From Platerodrilus igneus (taxonomy: Eukaryota > Arthropoda > Insecta > Coleoptera > Lycidae), in the NCBI GenBank assembly GCA_036346225.1, contig JARFIW010000995.1, positions 3,187,716-3,251,715 on the forward strand: a stretch of DNA of 64,000 bases. The letters are read 5' to 3'. Below the pieces are notes generated by a model. The model was not told the origin of the DNA, ran no database searches, and was given only the letters and a program-made list of their open reading frames with translations. The position numbers and the translations under genes are program-made. Of the stretch, positions 12,241 to 22,214 are shown piece by piece (the first letter of the stretch is position 1; each line of letters opens with the position of its first letter).

Positions 12241-13714
12241 TGTTTTGAATATTTACCTACCGCGTGAGGGTATCCAATTAACAATAAATAATAAATGGGA
12301 AGGACCTCTAACACTATAGTACCCTCACGTTTCGGGACATTGCCTCGCAAACTGCTGCAGTCGGTGAGAAGGGGAGGTTCATTAAACAACAACACACTAA
12401 GACAAAATTCCAATTGTTTTATTAAACGGGCTACTAACTAACTTAACCTAATTACATACGCATACAAAATTATACAGTAATTAACATTATCTACAATAGG
12501 GCGCCACCATGGGAATTAAACGGCCCATGGACCGATCGCGGTAATAGCTCTCGTCGCACTTTGTTCGTGGCGATGAACCAAGATTGCAGGACAGAAACTA
12601 CTTCACTTCACAGGGGCAAATCTTATAAAGTCTCCGGCTAGCACAAACACAACTTAACTAAACAATTCTAAAGTCCTTATTTTATAAATATTAACAACAG
12701 TTCTGGGTGCAAACACCCCAATACATATAATTAATTAACGCTACCGCAGTCTACTTAACTTGCATACTGAAACGACCTTCCTTTAATCACGGGGTCATCA
12801 ATGACAGGAAAACATGACCTTCACACGGGTCAAATAGTACAGTAACGGAATTCGTGGCTTAGTTATTACAAGCCTCGGACAACGTCGAAACACAATAAAA
12901 TAAGAAACCCTTCAAAAGATGCGGTCTTTAACAATAACCTAACGGGATTAAATTACTGGAACGGGCTTTAACCCGAAGTTGTATGCTATGAAAGTCGACA
13001 GATATTGTATTTAAACAACTAAATGACTTATGATGCATAACACAGCCTTGAGTTCATAGTAATACCATATATAATAATTACTTACTCAGAGAAATAAACT
13101 AACTTTGAACATAACGGCACGCACTTGAATTCAGAGAAATAAAACACTTACTCAATCTTGCAAGTCCGCGAGCTTTAGACTACAACGCGTCTGGAAATAA
13201 ACAATGGCCGATTGCCACCGGCTGGCATCCTTATATACATTTAAGTTAATTGAAAAATAACCCCTTTCTTGGCTCTCATACTCGGCTTAGGATACGCCGG
13301 TCGTAAATCTTTAAGAATAATTAAACTGCCAATTGCCCTAAGATAGCCACACAAGTAGATCTCGGAACTAATTTTAGTTGAGTACTCCGCTAATTGAAAA
13401 ATTGCTTCCGGCCACCCTGACATAAATAGGATCCTAAAACATGATTGACATCTAATCATAGATAGCAACTAATCTGACATGTGTAGTGCCTTTGAAGTAA
13501 AGTGCCTTTAGAAAAATTGAGTAACTCTTGGATTAGACCTTCCTGGAAACTTCGCTAGGACGCTACTTGGGTAGTCTTGCAACCGTTAGAATTACAGACA
13601 TATTTATGTTACCAGACCTTTATTCTAATAATTAGAATGCTAAAATTAAAATAGAAAATAACTATTTTTAGAAATCATAGAACTAATTAGAGCGTATTAA
13701 AACAGTATGTTACA
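12241..13714 (-). mobile_element. 5' LTR of the Gypsy element
   Basis: Pairs with 5922-7384. It begins (+ strand) TGTTTTGAATATTTACC and ends CAGTATGTTACA followed by the AGTA target duplication. It carries a short extra AACAATAAATAAT-like stretch near 12282 that the partner lacks. Confidence 0.93.
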
Positions 13715-13718
13715 AGTA

Positions 13719-15029
13719 GTTTTAAGTAGATATATTAGTCTTTATGTTAACTTCTATTTTAGGTTGGTTTAAACATTAGCGTACCTAATCATTTTCTCGT
13801 GTTAATTTTAGGCCAAAATTACTTTCCAGACTTCGGTTTAACATCTTATTATTTTTTCTGGGGTTTTTCCTAGAAATTCCAGTATTCCGAGATTAGGTGG
13901 CGTCCAAGATAATTTCCGAATAAGACTTATTTCACACACGAGAGCATTCTGGGACTCTTTTTAAATACCTACACCACCCGTTCCACTGAGTTAGTCGGCA
14001 ACCATTCGTGTTAGTATAGGCGAGATTTTCGGTTCTTGATCGAAACAGAATTTTTAGTGGAGTACTTCATCGAGTTTTCTCTGTGGATTACCGGTTAAAT
14101 TTTATGAGGCCAAAACCGTACGTAATAATCTGTGTAATTAAACAAGAATAAGGACTTTATTTGATCATGGAAACGTTCCTAAAATGTGATCTGTAAATAT
14201 AAGGTACATGTATAAGGTTCTAATACTTCTACCTACTGAATATCTACGTTAGAGTTAAGGATATATAAATCTAGTATAATCCGTTGATTATTATTTGCTT
14301 GATTCTTACAACTAAAATCCATTATTACTAAATACCACATATTTATATCACTAATAAATTAAAAATGCGCTTCTTGCTTACTACCTGTTGCCTTCAATTT
14401 AATTTGTTGTAGAGTTAACTATCAAAACAAAGTTAACTAATTATCCTAGTATAAGGTTTATAACGTTCAATATACGGTCACGCCATAGGTAATGTGCACA
14501 ATATTTTTGAATTTACAAATCTAACCGTATTGAGTTTCTGCTCTCACAGTAGTCCCTTTGGAAGTTTTTTCTATTTTGGTCTATTTAAAAAATAATCCCT
14601 ATAGAGATGGTTATTTAACTAAAAACTGCCCGGAAGACAAAACTTTTTGTTTTTATTTAATAAAAAATCTCAATTGAAAACTGTCGATTATGTTAAATAT
14701 TACTTTTACCAGAATGCCCTGCTTTTAACAAAATATTGGAGAAATGATAAAGTTTTCGAAATACAAATTTGGCTAATAATTTTTGAAACTAATCCTTAAC
14801 GAAAAACTTATATTCGAATTTCATCATAAAAAAACTCCATTACTATAATGTGCTTCCAATAAAATACGAATTCTAAACTGCAATTTTACAACTTCGATTC
14901 TATAATCAGCAACTATTCCACTTTCTGTGATTTAGAACATTAATCATCTGCTAAGAGAATTTTAGACACAATGTACTGTTACAGAAGATTAAGTTTCAAA
15001 ACTAGTTCTAACTTTTATTATTCTTTCAG
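13719..15029. other. Upstream non-coding region of the receptor gene
   Basis: Apart from the dispersed repeat at 13857-14012 nothing coding is seen. The stretch ends with a splice acceptor (TTATTCTTTCAG, ending at 15029), which implies a 5' non-coding exon somewhere upstream, probably beyond or hidden behind the Gypsy insertion. Confidence 0.4.
13857..14012 (+). repeat. Dispersed repeat, inverted partner at 22750-22905
   Basis: This stretch and the reverse complement of 22750-22905 share CGAGATTAGGTGGCG, an AAGATAATT block, GGACTCTTTTTA and CCACTGAGTTAGTCGG in the same order and spacing. No terminal repeats or target duplications were identified. It could be a small non-autonomous element or a fragment of a larger one. 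Confidence 0.65.
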
Positions 15030-15043
15030 ATCGTTGAAATACA

Positions 15044-15113
15044 ATGAAATTTTATGGAAATTCTTCGGATCTTATTGAATATATTAAGGAAGCTTGCGAA
15101 AATATAACAACAG
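15044..15113 (+). CDS. Calcitonin/DH31-type class B GPCR, first coding exon
   Basis: The exon lies between a splice acceptor (TTCTTTCAG ending at 15029) and a donor (ACAACAG then GTAAATAT at 15114). ATG at 15044 is the first in-frame start; a TGA lies in frame just upstream, which fixes the start if this exon begins at 15030. It encodes MKFYGNSSDLIEYIKEACEN plus ITT and the first base of an Asp codon (phase 1). Cys18 would be the first of six cysteines of the hormone-binding domain, and N6 and N20 are glycosylation sequons. No signal peptide is apparent, so either a membrane insertion without one or another 5' exon is possible. The 56-base intron to the next exon has the size of many short insect introns. 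Confidence 0.75.
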
Positions 15114-15169
15114 GTAAATATCCTTCCAATTGTATAGAAGTTGCTTTAGTTTTGTTTCTCTAAATGTAG

Positions 15170-15402
15170 ATGTCAGTGATCAAAGGGTGTATTGTCCTGC
15201 AAAATGGGATACATTGCTATGTTGGCCTCCAACTCTTGCGGGAACTACCGCCAATCAGTCATGTCCAGAGAACTATTTGGGATATGATAAACGGAGATTG
15301 GCATTTCGTGAATGTTGGACGAACGGCAGCTGGTACATTCATCCTGAATCGCAGAAGGATTGGAGCAATTACACAACATGTATTGATCATGAGGACTTAG
15401 AG
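15170..15402 (+). CDS. Calcitonin/DH31-type class B GPCR, hormone-receptor-domain exon
   Basis: The acceptor is AAATGTAG ending at 15169 and the donor is TTAGAG then GTATGTTA at 15403. The exon starts in phase 1, matching exon 1, and ends in phase 0. It encodes residues 24-101 of the extracellular domain that captures the peptide hormone. Cys32, 41, 55, 72 and 94 together with Cys18 give the class B six-cysteine pattern (expected pairs 1-3, 2-5, 4-6). Other conserved marks are VYCPAKWDTLLCWPPTLAG, WTNGSW and DWSNYTTC; the last two closely follow vertebrate calcitonin-receptor-like proteins (DGNWFRHP...WTNYTQC). Sequons occur at N52, N75 and N90. Which insect paralogue it is (DH31 receptor or hector-like) cannot be settled from this piece. 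Confidence 0.92.
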
Positions 15403-16270
15403 GTATGTTATGCATTGTTTAAAATTAGTTGGCTCATATCTATTTCTTGCGCTATATATACTAAATAATTATTTCTAGTAGGGGATTTGCTCAGTGAAGG
15501 AATTTTAAATATTGTACAAGCATCAGACCAATTTGTAAAAGGTTAGCTTGCCTACAGATTCTCTTTCAGGTGCTTTTCGGATTCAGTAATACTAATTAAG
15601 GTAATCCGCCTACGCTAAGCTGTGCATCTGCTGTGATACGTCCTTCCTTTACTCATGTACTAGTTGATTAAGATGTTAACGCTGTTTTTGTTCAAAGAAA
15701 ATTTAACATGCCCAACAATATTTAATTGTAAGCCATGCGATTTTAAGATTAATTTGTAAAGTACGCTTTGCTATTATACTATATGCCATTTAGTATACAC
15801 GATGGTTTAAATAGTCTGTCCTTAAAGTCGGTGGGTATATATATGTACATATATTGCTGTTGTGCCCCATGAGTTGAATGACAAATTTATCTACTGTGAT
15901 ATTTAATTTAGGTCTTGATCGTTGTGTAATGGACTTGATAAAAAGATCACAACTTTTCTGTCAAGATTTATTTAATAATAATTGAGAAATAGAAGTCTTG
16001 CTTGAGGCTTATGAGCACAGTTTCATACTTATACTAATAATAATAATAATAATATCCTATAATGATATTTCCCTAGTTTTTATTCTAATTCTAGTATTTA
16101 CATAAAACAGATTACAGATTATAGTTGAGCATTGCACTATATTGGTCTATGAAAGGAAAATTTAGTATCTACAATAAATGGTCAGTTTAAACATCATAAG
16201 ACTCTTGCTTTACTATCTATTGAACGACTAAAGGTTAGAAAAGCAGTACTAGTAATTGATATGATGTAAA
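15403..16270. other. Intron 2 of the receptor gene, proximal part
   Basis: AT-rich with a short ATA/AAT microsatellite near 16036. No further exon or element end is recognised. Intron 2 as a whole runs to 24679 (9,277 bases) and is largely filled with transposon sequence. Confidence 0.5.
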
Positions 16271-16320
16271 TGTAGACTTCGAGAAAACAAAGATAGGTTG
16301 GTACATTACACCTCCCTTCT
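16271..16320 (-). mobile_element. Polypurine tract and LTR edge of an Env-bearing retroelement
   Basis: On the minus strand TTAGAAGGGAGG (about 16311-16322) is followed at once by TGTAATGTACC, the arrangement of a polypurine tract and the first bases of a 3' LTR. It sits directly downstream of the Env-like frame at 16340-16597. The far LTR edge could not be placed and no partner LTR was found. Confidence 0.5.
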
Positions 16321-16339
16321 AAAATTAAAGATACAATAG

Positions 16340-16597
16340 TTATATTTTATCTTTTAGCTTTGCTAATCTAGAACTGCGTCTAAGTGGTATTTCTGAGCTA
16401 TCGCTAGTTGTGATTTCGCTTGAACTTTCTCCTAATTCGAATGATTTAGGTTTCTTAGTGCTACATAAATTTAAAGTTACAGAATTTGATATGTTTGTAC
16501 ATCCTACTTTATCACATATATTTACTCTTTTCCTTATTGTACATTTATAAAACTTATAAACTATTAATAACACAGCAAGAATGCATATCATTATCAA
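16340..16597 (-). pseudogene. C-terminal tail of a retroelement Env-like membrane protein
   Basis: The frame has one hydrophobic segment (IMICILAVLLIVYKFY) followed by a basic and serine-rich cytoplasmic tail ending RRSSRLAKLKDKI. The frame extends a little further upstream before a stop. A single membrane anchor at the C-terminus, placed just before a polypurine tract and LTR start, fits the envelope protein of errantivirus-like Gypsy elements. The ectodomain is missing; the hAT element begins 80 bases upstream. The identity is an inference from layout, not from a conserved Env motif. Confidence 0.4.
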
Positions 16598-16671
16598 TAC
16601 ATAAGAATACGTAGAAAAATGTTTTTTATCGCATCGTTTTTTAACATTTCATCACTTAGTTTTGAGATATG

Positions 16672-16679
16672 ATTTAGAC
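16672..16679. repeat. hAT target-site duplication, left copy
   Basis: ATTTAGAC precedes the hAT left end; ATCTAGAC (20206-20213) follows its right end. Seven of eight bases agree, the size expected of hAT insertions. Confidence 0.8.
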
Positions 16680-17517
16680 CAGCGGTGGCGAACCTTATTA
16701 TGTGCGCGTGCCAAAATATTACAAATATTATCTATCCCGTTGCTGGCGTGCCGGACAGTTTCTAATTAGGAAAAATTGATAAAAATGTAGGTGTTTCAAA
16801 ATTTTATTTAAACAATTTCAAAAATTAATATACAAAACTAAACTAAACATATATTATGCTTTTATACATAATCGTTTTATTTTGTAACTACATAGTAGTC
16901 ATCTATGGATGTACAAATAATTTTAAAATAAATAATTTACCAACACTACAAAATAGTCAATTAAAAATATTTTTAATATTCCAAAACGTACAAGAACGAA
17001 GGGACTATGTAAAAAGAGAAATATATTACTAGTATCAAAATTGGCAGAACAAGCATTATACCTATTAATTTGCAAAAAAAAAATCAAAAATTGTTAGAAC
17101 TAAAGAAATATTTAATACAATTTTGGAATTTTTTGTCAGCTCTGATTTTCACAATACTAGTAGATTAAAACAATACTTGTGCTTACCGAAAAGCAATTCA
17201 ACAAGACTTGGAAGCAACTCAATTGAAACAAGGACAATCAAGTGGAATCAAATACTTAAAAAAATATTAATTGATGAATTCATTGGTAAATTATAACGAT
17301 CAATGGGATTTTTGTTGTTGTTTCTTAGTAGATAATTGGTTGATACTATTATATAACACATACTGGACTCGATTTTTCAGACATTATATTTCTAAATTTG
17401 TTTTGTTATAGAAATGAATTCAGAAAAAACCTACTCACACGCGTATGTGGAAGAGAAAATTGATAGAATAGCTATCACCAGTTTTTTTTTGAACTAAATG
17501 TTACAGGAATGGCATTC

Positions 17518-18200
17518 CTATATTTTTTTTAATAATTCTTCTTTCGCATTCTTATGAAAGGTAATCAATAATCTATTTTTTTCAATGGTTTCCATTTCAT
17601 TTCTTAAGTCTACAAACTTTTGTTTCCGTATGGAATTGAATTGAAAAGCAATCAATTGCATCTCGACATCTTCTGAATTCTGAAACTGAAAAATCTTTAC
17701 ATTGAGTTTATCTACCGATATCGTGTCTGGGAACATAGTGAATTTTGATGTTTCTGCAAATGTTTCGAATTCTTTAAATCTTAAAGTAAATTCGTTCATT
17801 AGAGACTGAATAATTTCAGAAAAATCTTTCGTTAATTTAGCTTTGTCATTTTTTTCATAGGAATCGAAATTTGCAAAGAATTTTTCTATCCTTTGAAAAT
17901 ATTTATATATGTTCCAAATAATGTCCCGATTTAAAATTTCTAATTTAGTTTCAAAAACTTTAATTATATCAAACATTATAATAATTGTCTTATTACCACC
18001 GTGCAGTTTACATTTAATTCATTTAAGCGCGAACACAAGTTAGTAAAAAACACGAGTTTTGAAATCCATTTAGTGTCCATTAATTGGTTATATTTTTTAT
18101 TTAATTTCTCATCTTTAAAAAAAGTATAATTTCATCTAAACAATCAAGGAATCTTTGAACGACTTAACTATGGCACTGAATTTACTTCAGTTAATAGTTG
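17518..18200 (-). pseudogene. hAT transposase, C-terminal half
   Basis: The open frame at 17518-17976 contains FQNSEDVEMQLIAFQFNSI and RNEMETIEKNRL. Immediately upstream, in shifted frames (about 18000-18200), the block KYNQLMDTKWISKLVFFTNL is readable; it matches the W-x-x-D-L-A-F-L-x-D block seen in GTF2IRD2/ZBED5-type hAT transposases. The final dimerisation segment (hATC) has not been located, and the sequence downstream to 16680 is AT-rich and uninformative. Multiple shifts make it a pseudogene. Confidence 0.75.
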
Positions 18201-18209
18201 AGAAAATTT

Positions 18210-18775
18210 TCATTTATTATAAGGTTGTGCAGTTTACATGCCGAAAATCGGCATGTAAACATTTCTAATTTTAGTTTTGAATTTGTAAGTGAATTCGTGC
18301 ATTTCCGTTACTTTAGATAGTTGCGTTGGCGCTCGAGATTGAGCAGACGCCGAGTGGAAAGAAAGTGATGATTTCGATCACGTCGGGATTAGTCAACCAA
18401 GTGGATATCTGTGTGCCTTTTGGCTTGTTTTTTCTCTTTCAGGTTATGTAAGTTTCCTTTGTCGTATCTCTGACCTGTATCGTTTCTCACCTTATTCCTT
18501 TACCATACCGCCACATAAAGAGGAGACAAATTAATTTAACTCCGACGAGAGTAGCTGCAATGTTGTAAAGAGCTCCACAGTTTACGTGAATACCTTTTGT
18601 CTTCTCTTATAATCAAAATAAACATTTTTTGCATGTGATATAGTAATTTGAAACATTAATATGATGTAACATCTTATTGCGCAACATTATGCATGTATTT
18701 ATTATTGTTACCAACTGTCGTAGTGGCTCTTATATATTACGCGCCGGGACTTTAAAAGTGTACCTCAGAGTAGAG
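18210..18775. other. Stretch inserted into the hAT transposase
   Basis: Transposase sequence that should be continuous (LVNFISAVILN at the upstream side and a FSQLLTEVNS-like block at the downstream side) is split by about 565 bases of unrelated, less AT-rich DNA. Its left part has a hairpin of 13-base arms around three A residues (GTTTACATGCCGA / TCGGCATGTAAAC, about 18231-18259). No coding capacity was recognised. Possible short repeats at the edges (CATT...) are too weak to call a target duplication. Confidence 0.5.
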
Positions 18776-19440
18776 AACCATTAAGTATAACAGCAGATAT
18801 AAAATTGACTAATTGTGTAACAAGAATCATAATATCGTCCAGTGACTTTAAACCGGCCTTTGCAGATAAATTCTGCTGATGTATGATACAATGGAAATCT
18901 AGATTTGAATGTCCAATGTGTTGAGCAAACAAGCTCGCAAACCCATGTACCTCTCCAGTCATATTGCAAGCAACGTCAATCATTACAGAAACAATTGTGG
19001 AAGGACCTATTTCTTTTTCAGCAAGTGTATTTACAACTGCATTGTAAATATCTATTCCTTTTCTTGTTGTTGCTGATGATGTTAAACTGACCATTTCTTC
19101 ATTGAGATTATTTTCAACAGCGTAACGAATAAAAATTGCTAAGCGCGCTGATCCAGTTATGTCAGTGCTCTCATCAAGATAGAGGAAAAATAAACCAAAA
19201 GAATGTACGCCCATATCTTTTATTCTTTGAATAATTTTTTTGTTGTTTTCAAAATCTTCAAACAAAATGGTGCACATTTTAACCATGCTTCTTTCATAAT
19301 TCGCCATCACTAAATGGTTTTCCGTGATTCGCAATTACATTTGAAGCAACAAAACATGCACCAATTATATTTGAACGACTATCCAGAAATTTCAATAAAG
19401 ATGTTGACCGAATATTTTTAAGTTTGATTTCTCGAGCAAT
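18765..19440 (-). pseudogene. hAT transposase, N-terminal/central part
   Basis: The 189-codon frame (19334-18765) has the RNase H-like core of GTF2IRD2/ZBED5-type hAT proteins: FLYLDESTDITGSARLAIF (first catalytic D region), SATTRKGIDIYNAV, VSVMIDVACNM, GFASLFAQHIG and DFHCIIHQQNLSAKAG. Upstream in another frame CFVASNVIANHGKPFSDGE is readable, the usual block before the core, so a frameshift lies near 19300. The usual D-G-A/C-x-x-M motif here reads D-V-A-C-N-M. The frame ends at the inserted stretch near 18775. Confidence 0.88.
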
Positions 19441-20289
19441 AGATTTTTTCTCTTTTTTTCGCTCTTTTCAGAGAGCGACTTTTGATTTGTTTCAAAATGC
19501 TGTTTTGCTGACTACGCTCTGCACACTATTGTCCCGCAACATAAAACATATGCTGCTTTGCTACTTTTGTTAATCATGCTATACTCATCGGTTCACCAAT
19601 TTTGGAGTTGTCTACTGCTTATTTCTGATAATTTTTGTCTTTTAGTTTCATTAGTCATGCTATGTGCAACTGTAATTAAATTATTTAAAAGAAATATATG
19701 AAAAAATGTTTTAAGAAGATAGAAATAAATTAAATTACCTTTAATTCTATAGAAACACCTAAAACTAGTAATCGTGCACATATGATAAAGTGCACTGCAA
19801 CTAAACACATAACTTCTCACCTAAACTTACGTCCTGCAACTGACAATCGAAGGAAACTGGAGGTAATTTCTCAGAAATATCTGTATTATGTATTTCTGAA
19901 AAATGTTATTTTTAGTCTTGTTCCAAAGCAGCACGAAGTGCAAGAGAGAAAGTGAGTCTGCAATACCATCTATCGAGGTATTAGTCATTAATGTTTTCGT
20001 TTCACTACGTGGACTATTTGTAAGTACACGAATGTACACTTTGCAATGACTGGACGCGTTCGTTTTACAAAAGCACACGCAACTTCATCCAGAACATGGT
20101 TTAATCTATATTAAATCCAATTTAATAATGGTTTATCGTTCACGTGCCAGCAAGATTTTCGTACGTGCCATCTCTGGCACGCGTGTCATAGTTTCGCCAG
20201 CAAGGATCTAGACTGTAGCTGGAGTTATAATATTAGAATAGTCTGTGTAAATAGAGATAAGGCTAGATTACGGAAATGTAAATTGTTAA

Positions 20290-20545
20290 GTAAAGATTAG
20301 AGGGGGTGATCATACTGCTCTTTAGCCTATGGTATAGATTAGGGAAATGTTAAGTTAAGTTAAGAAACAATCGTACTGTCTTTTGAATTATAATATAGAT
20401 AAAATTTAATATATAAGGAAGGAGCAGCCTACACAAAGCAGGCTTTTAGTGAATATTACTGAATTTAGTTATAACCAATGTTATAATCAATTGTGATAAG
20501 AATTAAATCTCGTTTAAATAAAATATTGTTTTTTTTTAACTTACA
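20290..20545 (+). mobile_element. Possible PPT plus short LTR
   Basis: AGATTAGAGGGGG (about 20293-20305) is followed by TGATCATACTG, then a TATA-like ATATATAAGGAAGGAGCAG near 20410 and AATAAAATATTG near 20518, ending TTACA. This is the order expected of a polypurine tract and a small LTR of about 240 bases, but no partner LTR or coding region supports it. Confidence 0.35.
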
Positions 20546-20604
20546 AATATAAGAAAACAAATTTCTGACTAATTTTATGAGAATTAGTATAGTAGTAGTA
20601 TAGT

Positions 20605-21270
20605 ATGAGAATTAACTCAGTAAAGACAAAGATAATGACAAGTGAGTTACAGCCTAGTTCTAAACCAAAATTAAAAATAGGTAATACCGAGTTAGAGAAG
20701 GTAGATGAATTTTGCTATTTAGGTAGTATAATTACAAAGGATGGACGTAGCAGAAGGGATATAGTAGCTAGAATAGCACAAGCTAGAAAAATGTTTTTAA
20801 AAAAGAAAAACTTACTAATAGCTAATAGTATTAGTTTAGATAATAGAAAAAGTTTCTTAAAGTCGTACGTATGGAGCGTTCTACTATACGGAAGTGAGAC
20901 TTGGACAATTAAAGAAGTAGATAAGAAAAAGATAGAAGCTTTTGAAACTTGGTGTTATAGGAGAATGTTAAAGATTAGTTGGACAGATAGAGTAACAAAC
21001 GAGGAAGTTTATAGAAGGATAAGTGAGGATCCCTGTATGTGGAAACAATTGAAGGTCAGGAGAGATAGAATGATAGGGCACCAGTTAAGACATGAGGGAC
21101 TATTTAGTAAAGTCTTAGATTATAGAGTACCAAATAAAAATAGAGTAGGAAGGCCTAGACAAAGCTATATTAGTCAAATTATTAGAGATTTAGGTCGTGA
21201 AGGCTATGTAGACCTTTTTAGACTAGCTCAGAATAGAAAAGAATTTAGAGCTGCGTCAAACCAACTTTAA
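20605..21270 (+). pseudogene. Non-LTR retrotransposon ORF2, C-terminal part
   Basis: The 221-codon frame is the last third of an endonuclease/reverse transcriptase protein. Recognisable blocks are KLKIGNTELEKVDEFCYLGS, RSFLKSYVWSVLLYGSETWT-like (here KSFLKSYVWSVLLYGSETWT), FETWCYRRMLKISWTDRVTN, RMIGHQLRHEGL and RVGRPRQSY. These typify the insect endonuclease-RT proteins of non-LTR retrotransposons, which integrate by target-primed reverse transcription. The catalytic RT palm and the endonuclease are absent, as expected of a 5'-truncated copy. The frame is otherwise uninterrupted, so the copy is not very old. An A-rich tail follows at 21283-21303. The start codon shown is only the first ATG of the fragment. 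Confidence 0.88.
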
Positions 21271-21317
21271 GTAAGTTCGAAAACAAAACAAAAAAAATAA
21301 AAATCAGTTAACTAAAT

Positions 21318-21596
21318 GTCACCAGGACATAACTCACAATTAGTTAGCGGTCTGGCATGTTGGTAGCGTTTCGTTGCTTAAGCCTTACCATAACATATAA
21401 TTTAATAAACGTCACCATGACATAACTCACAATTAGGTAGCGGTCTGGCATGTTGGTAGCGTTTCGTTGCTTAAGCCTTACCATAACATATAATTTAATA
21501 AACGTCACCATGACATAACTCACAATTAGGTAACGGTCTGGCATGTTGGCAGCGATTCGTTGCTTAAGCCTTACCATAACATATAATTTAACACTT
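21318..21596. repeat. 93-bp minisatellite, three copies
   Basis: Units start at 21318, 21411 and 21504 with GTCACCAKGACATAACTCAC and end in ATATAATTTAA. The copies differ by only a few bases. Because 93 is a multiple of three, the minus strand shows a repeated open frame (21344-21577) that is a by-product of the period and not evidence of a gene. Confidence 0.93.
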
Positions 21597-21724
21597 TTCC
21601 TTTTTGAAGCGCATAACCAGGTTATATTTCATTTCCTTATAAATGGTAATCATGTAAACATGTTAGATTTCTTTAACAACCATCAGGTTGCTAATATCTA
21701 TGTAGAGTCAGCTGGATAGGAAAA

Positions 21725-21895
21725 AGGAAGGAAAAAGGATAGGAAGACCTAGACCAAACTATATTAGTCAAATTATTAGAAATTTAGGTTGTGAAGGATC
21801 TGTAGAGCTTTTTAGATTAGCACAGATTAGAAAAGAAGTTAGAGCTGCGTCAAACCGACCTTAAGTAAGGTCGAAAACAAAATGATGATGATGAC
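21725..21895 (+). pseudogene. Second 3' end of the same non-LTR retrotransposon
   Basis: GGAAGACCTAGACCAAACTA through AGAGCTGCGTCAAACCGACC matches 21150-21268 closely (the R-P-R-x-x-Y-I-S-Q-I-I-R block and the stop), then GGTCGAAAACAAAATGATGATGATGAC. The short ATG microsatellite is probably the true 3' tail of the family. Only the last 170 bases are present. Confidence 0.85.
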
Positions 21896-22214
21896 TAATT
21901 TTAATTCATCTGTATCTAAATGTGTCGAACGTAACTGAGTGAATGTTATTTCATCCGATAAATTCATAGAGTGTTTTATACAGTAATCATCATTTATTAT
22001 ATCAAAATTTGGTATATCCACGAGATACTAATATTGTGAAACCTGTATAAGCTTTACAAAATGTTGACAATATTAATAAACCTGTGTTGTATAACTAGGT
22101 GTTAAAAGGAGTAGAATTTTGACAAACCAGTGTTAAATCAGCGGGTTTAGGTAAAATAAATAACCATTTATTACCTTTTTTTAACTTGTTCCATATTTCT
22201 GATTTTATAGATGA
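21896..22214. other. AT-rich DNA, nothing recognised
   Basis: No coding block, RNA gene or element end is supported between the retrotransposon tail and the SINE. Confidence 0.4.

Larger units (their letters stand above)
5922..13714 (-). mobile_element. Nearly full-length Gypsy LTR retrotransposon with 4-bp target duplication
   Basis: Two long direct repeats (5922-7384 and 12241-13714) bracket gag, protease, reverse transcriptase, RNase H and integrase, all on the minus strand, in the Ty3/Gypsy order (integrase last). The element is flanked by AGTA at 5918-5921 and again at 13715-13718, a 4-bp duplication typical of Gypsy integrases. LTR ends are TG...CA. The LTRs differ by only scattered substitutions and a roughly 14-base indel near the outer end, so insertion is fairly recent, yet gag and pol carry several frame breaks. 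There is no env frame between integrase and the 3' LTR. Confidence 0.93.
16680..20205 (-). mobile_element. hAT DNA transposon (GTF2IRD2/ZBED5-like transposase), decayed
   Basis: Ends are related inverted repeats: CAGCGGTGGCGAACC...GTGCGCGTGCC at the left and, reverse-complemented, CCTTGCTGGCGAAACTATGACACGCGTGCC at the right. An 8-bp near-perfect target duplication flanks them. The interior holds pieces of one transposase on the minus strand. The element lies within intron 2 of the receptor gene. Frame breaks and an unrelated insert mean it is not active. Confidence 0.88.

Noticed and set aside
15170..15400. Second + frame across receptor exon 2
   Set aside because: A shadow of the real exon; it lacks the cysteine pattern and its ends do not match splice sites.
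21344..21577. Open frame with a 31-residue repeated peptide
   Set aside because: The 93-base repeat period is divisible by three, which keeps any frame open. No start context or family similarity.
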